Of a DNA stretch of 37,978 nt, positions 35,549 to 37,978 are shown piece by piece. This DNA comes from Prevotella sp. (GTDB lineage Bacteria > Bacteroidota > Bacteroidia > Bacteroidales > Bacteroidaceae). Both the position numbers and the translations under genes were made by a program. The first letter of the stretch is position 1; each line of letters begins with the position of its first letter. A model generated the notes under the pieces. That model was not told the origin of the DNA. It made no database searches and saw only the letters and a program-made list of their open reading frames with translations. The DNA lies in NCBI GenBank assembly GCA_017402445.1, contig JAFPME010000044.1:1-37978 (forward strand), written 5' to 3'.

Positions 35549-35580
35549 CAAAGATAGGCATTCCCTTTCAAACGGCCAAA
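35549..35580 (-). promoter_or_regulatory. Promoter of the sbcDC operon
   Basis: On the minus strand TTTG (35580-35577), a 20-base gap and TATCTTTG (35556-35549) match the Bacteroidetes consensus. The leader to the sbcD ATG is about 20 bases. Confidence 0.7.
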
Positions 35581-35716
35581 GATTTGAAAGAAAATGTGGG
35601 ATTACAGAAGTGTGGTGAGCTTGCTTTCAAGTCTTGTTCCTTCTCATTCAGGCCGTCATTCTTCCTGCTGGCGGCGACCTGGATTCCATCGTTTCCAATC
35701 GTTACTAAAATTGCTC

Positions 35717-35764
35717 GTTGAAGAGAATAAAAGTGAAGAAGTTGAAGAGAATGAAAGTGAAGAA
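35717..35764 (+). repeat. 24-bp direct repeat, two copies
   Basis: GTTGAAGAGAATRAAAGTGAAGAA, split here as GTTGAAGAGAATR and AAAGTGAAGAA, occurs at 35717-35740 and 35741-35764 with one difference. It lies upstream of the XRE gene promoter. Function unknown; it may be a simple duplication. Confidence 0.7.
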
Positions 35765-35832
35765 TAAGATATAAAAATGATGGAATTTAGCAGAAAAAGT
35801 GATTTCCCTTCGTTATTTTGTGAGGAAATAGC

Positions 35833-35840
35833 TAATTTTG
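35833..35840 (+). promoter_or_regulatory. -7 promoter box of the XRE gene
   Basis: TAATTTTG at 35833-35840 matches the -7 consensus, 43 bases before the ATG at 35884. The nearest TTTG (35817-35820) is too close for a normal -33 box. Confidence 0.5.
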
Positions 35841-35883
35841 TACACGTAATAATTATAATAAGGTACAATTCATCTGAATAAGA

Positions 35884-36081
35884 ATGGAAAATAGAATCAA
35901 AGTAGTTCTCGCAGATAAGAAGAGAACAAACAAGTGGTTATCCGAGCAGTTGGAGTGTGCACCGACTACTGTGAGTAAATGGTGTACTAATGCCAGCCAG
36001 CCACCTATGGAGACATTCGTCAAGATTGCAGAACTCCTCGAAGTCGATATAAACGAACTGTTGAGGATAGAGAAGAAATGA
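35884..36081 (+). CDS. Small XRE-family helix-turn-helix regulator
   Basis: A 65-residue protein that is essentially one HTH_3 domain: NRIKVVLADKKRTNKWLSEQL as the first helices, CAPTTVSKWCTNASQPP as the recognition helix and turn, then FVKIAELLEVDINELLRIEKK. Proteins of this size often sit as the first gene of restriction-modification, toxin-antitoxin or other defence loci, controlling their timing. It lies 292 bases before a PLD-nuclease/helicase gene on the same strand. Binding its own promoter is plausible but not shown. Confidence 0.88.
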   Translation: MENRIKVVLADKKRTNKWLSEQLECAPTTVSKWCTNASQPPMETFVKIAELLEVDINELLRIEKK

Positions 36082-36111
36082 CCGTCTTAGGAGCTACGTT
36101 TTAACTGACAA

Positions 36112-36340
36112 CAATCATACCTGGCAGAGATACAGAACCATAGCAGAGGAGTAGCAATCCGCCGTCGTTCGAAGGTCGTAGCAAGGACGCAGATAGACGT
36201 AGGATGCCTTACTAAGCCAAGAGCAATTGGCTGAACGTGTACGCCTCTTGCAAGAAGAATTGTATGAAACAAAACGTTTGATGGACAAGGTGGACAATAT
36301 TGAAATCAACGAAAGTGGTGGCATTTATTCCAACTATTAA
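36112..36340 (+). pseudogene. Degenerate small gene between the XRE regulator and the helicase
   Basis: No intact frame is present, but pieces look protein-like. TDNNHTWQRYRTIAEE (about 36112-36159) ends in a stop (TAG). A frame open from 36203 to the stop at 36338-36340 reads ALLSQEQLAERVRLLQEEL, then YETKRLMDKVDNIEINESGG, an amphipathic coiled-coil-like C terminus, with no usable start codon. Joining the parts needs at least one frame change and a stop read-through. It may be a decayed partner gene of the island, or an atypical leader; I cannot name the parent family. Confidence 0.4.
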
Positions 36341-36373
36341 AGAAAAAAACTTTTTAGAAGTACAATAAGCTCT

Positions 36374-37978
36374 ATGAATGATAGCATTATTCAGCCCGGT
36401 ATATACGAACAAATCATTAACCGCCTCTTTCAATTGAAACTGAAAGAAGTGGATGCTAATCGTTTCTATATTGGTAAGAAACCAATTACCAAAGATGATG
36501 CCGTGCATATACTGAGCAAATACCTACAACGACTAATTGAAATAGCATTTATCGGGACACCTGAAGATCTGAAAACTGATAAGTATACGGATTTCATTAA
36601 TTCCGTAATCAAAATATTGGGAAAAGAATTCAATGTGGATGATGCGGAACTTGATTTAATTGACGCTCAGAAGAGTATTTTAACAGCAGTTATTGACCGC
36701 ACCAATTGTGAATACCCCGACATAGAGGAGCATCTGCGAACCATTACACCTATTACAACTCTCAGCCGGAGTGCTCTGTTCTTCGGAGGCAGAGGACCTG
36801 CAGATATGGAGAGTGAGTTGAACCGAGAGATACTTTGTGCTGATGAGATTTGTTGGGTTGTTTCATTCATTAAAACGAGCGGGTTAAACTTGCTTTGGGA
36901 TAGTTTGAAGAAGTTCTCGGCCGAAGGAAAACGCTTACGGATTATAACAACGACTTATACGGGAGCGACGGATTATGATGCAATTGCTCGATTGGCGACT
37001 TTACCTAATACTGAAATAAAGATTTCATATGATGGAACGCAGGATCGTCTGCACGCCAAGTCTTACATCTTTTTGCGTAACTCAGGTTTTCATACCGCTT
37101 ACATTGGTTCGAGCAACCTGTCGCGCTATGCATTGAAAGATGGTAAAGAATGGAACTTCAAGGCTACACAATTTGAACTGCCACAGGTTATTGAAGAAGT
37201 GCGTAATTCGTTTGAGGCCTATTGGTGTGACGAGACGTTTGAGGTATTCATTCCTGGCGTGAGCGATGAACGCCTAAAGAAAGCTCTGGGTGCTGATTGG
37301 GAAACACCTTTGCTTGATTTCTCGGCACTCGACTTGATGCGTGCGAAGGATTATCAGCAGGAGATTCTGGAGAAGCTTGATGTAGAACGCAACGTCCATG
37401 GACATTATCGTAATCTGGTAGTTGCTGCAACGGGTACGGGTAAAACAGTCATAGCTGCATTTGACTTCAAGCGCTATCGTGAGGCACATCCCGATAGTCA
37501 TTTCCTCTTTATTGCCCATCGACAGGAGATATTGATGCAAGCGATGCATACATTCCGCATTGTGCTTGAAGACCCTAACTTCGGTAGCGTCTGGGACGGC
37601 AATAATGAGCCAACCAGCTATCAGCATGTGTTCGCGAGCAAGGACACTTTGCGAAATCGTATTGATAATCTTCAACTGGCGGAGGATTATTACGATTACA
37701 TGATAGTGGACGAAGTGCATCATATTGTTGCTCCAACCTACGTTAAACTGATGACATGCTTCAAACCACAGATACTGCTAGGCTTGACGGCAACACCGGA
37801 ACGTACCAATGAGCAAGAAGATATTACGGTTTTCTTTGATGGTCACATATCGGCAGAAATTCGTCTTCCAGCTGCCCTGAATGCGGGTTTGCTCACACCA
37901 TTCCATTATTATGGTATTCCTGATAATGTTGATCTGTCAGAGGTGAAATGGAGTGGACATGGTTATGATGTAGCAGAA
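36374..37978 (+). CDS. PLD-nuclease/DEVH-box superfamily II helicase, partial (runs off the window)
   Basis: From the ATG at 36374 the frame is open for 535 codons to the window edge with no stop. The N-terminal part (about 150-260) is a phospholipase-D-like nuclease module: His227-x-Lys229 in LHAKSYIF followed by GSSN at 245-248. A superfamily II helicase core follows: Walker A ATGTGKT (352-358), DEVHH (446-450) and LTATPER (about 472-478). Proteins of this order often end in a DUF3427 domain, not visible here. The PLD-helicase pairing is typical of antiviral or restriction-like enzymes that act on DNA. Composition is more AT-rich than sbcDC next door, and a small XRE regulator precedes it, so an acquired defence island is likely. 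The immediate phage-defence role is inference. Confidence 0.85.
   Translation, partial: MNDSIIQPGIYEQIINRLFQLKLKEVDANRFYIGKKPITKDDAVHILSKYLQRLIEIAFIGTPEDLKTDKYTDFINSVIKILGKEFNVDDAELDLIDAQKSILTAVIDRTNCEYPDIEEHLRTITPITTLSRSALFFGGRGPADMESELNREILCADEICWVVSFIKTSGLNLLWDSLKKFSAEGKRLRIITTTYTGATDYDAIARLATLPNTEIKISYDGTQDRLHAKSYIFLRNSGFHTAYIGSSNLSRYALKDGKEWNFKATQFELPQVIEEVRNSFEAYWCDETFEVFIPGVSDERLKKALGADWETPLLDFSALDLMRAKDYQQEILEKLDVERNVHGHYRNLVVAATGTGKTVIAAFDFKRYREAHPDSHFLFIAHRQEILMQAMHTFRIVLEDPNFGSVWDGNNEPTSYQHVFASKDTLRNRIDNLQLAEDYYDYMIVDEVHHIVAPTYVKLMTCFKPQILLGLTATPERTNEQEDITVFFDGHISAEIRLPAALNAGLLTPFHYYGIPDNVDLSEVKWSGHGYDVAE

Larger units (their letters stand above)
35524..35883. other. Divergent intergenic region between sbcD and the XRE gene
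   Basis: This holds the sbcDC promoter (35549-35580), a 24-bp direct repeat (35717-35764) and the -7 box of the XRE gene (35833-35840). The segment 35581-35716 shows no feature I can name. Base composition becomes visibly more AT-rich from about 35700 onward. Confidence 0.6.

Noticed and set aside
35656-35868. Minus-strand 70-codon frame upstream of the XRE gene
   Set aside because: Low-complexity Ser/Ile-rich product created by the AT-rich direct repeats; no start context or motif.

Overview
The window looks like a chromosomal segment of a Bacteroidales bacterium, most likely Prevotella-like. The evidence is Bacteroidetes-type promoters (TAnnTTTG, several with a TTTG box 19-20 bases upstream), secreted proteins with short C-terminal tails of the type IX secretion kind, C10 (interpain/streptopain-like) proteases, a TonB receptor/DUF4249 operon and polysaccharide enzymes. 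No rRNA, tRNA, insertion sequence or CRISPR array was seen.

Layout. 1-981 is non-coding: an outward promoter, copy A of a dispersed repeat, and the promoter of the first gene. 982-10912 (+) holds a 1499-residue fibronectin/anchor-type secreted protein and two tandem C10 cysteine proteases, all with similar C-terminal sorting-like tails. 10997-13804 (-) is a three-gene unit: CDP-alcohol phosphotransferase, HisC-like PLP enzyme and LicC-like cytidylyltransferase. It fits synthesis of a CDP-activated amino-alcohol for a lipid head group. 14078-17011 (-) is a GH3 glycosidase and 17780-19447 (-) a YidE-type transporter. 19726-29544 (-) reads as one long, tightly spaced gene run: TonB receptor, DUF4249 lipoprotein, MG2/plug-like protein, oligogalacturonate lyase-like PL22, GH35 (split by a one-base frameshift), and a CBM9-like/PKD protein. 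It looks like pectin-related glycan use without a SusD. 30299-35523 (-) is sbcD-sbcC plus a small unknown third gene. 35833-37978 (+) is visibly more AT-rich: a small XRE regulator, a degenerate reading frame, and the first 535 codons of a PLD-nuclease/DEVH-helicase that runs off the window. It looks like a defence or accessory island.

The most unusual signal is a roughly 385-bp non-coding element present three times (243-629 +, 17295-17675 -, 29884-30263 +). Each copy carries exactly five 15-bp imperfect palindromes (consensus AAAAYGRNYCRTTTT) at an exact 22-bp period, followed at fixed distances by two conserved blocks. The three copies have diverged in sequence, yet the distances from -39 to +185 around the first palindrome are identical in all three, and no reading frame is conserved. 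I do not recognise it as a named element. A second curiosity is an in-frame inverted-repeat cassette inside the SbcC coiled coil.
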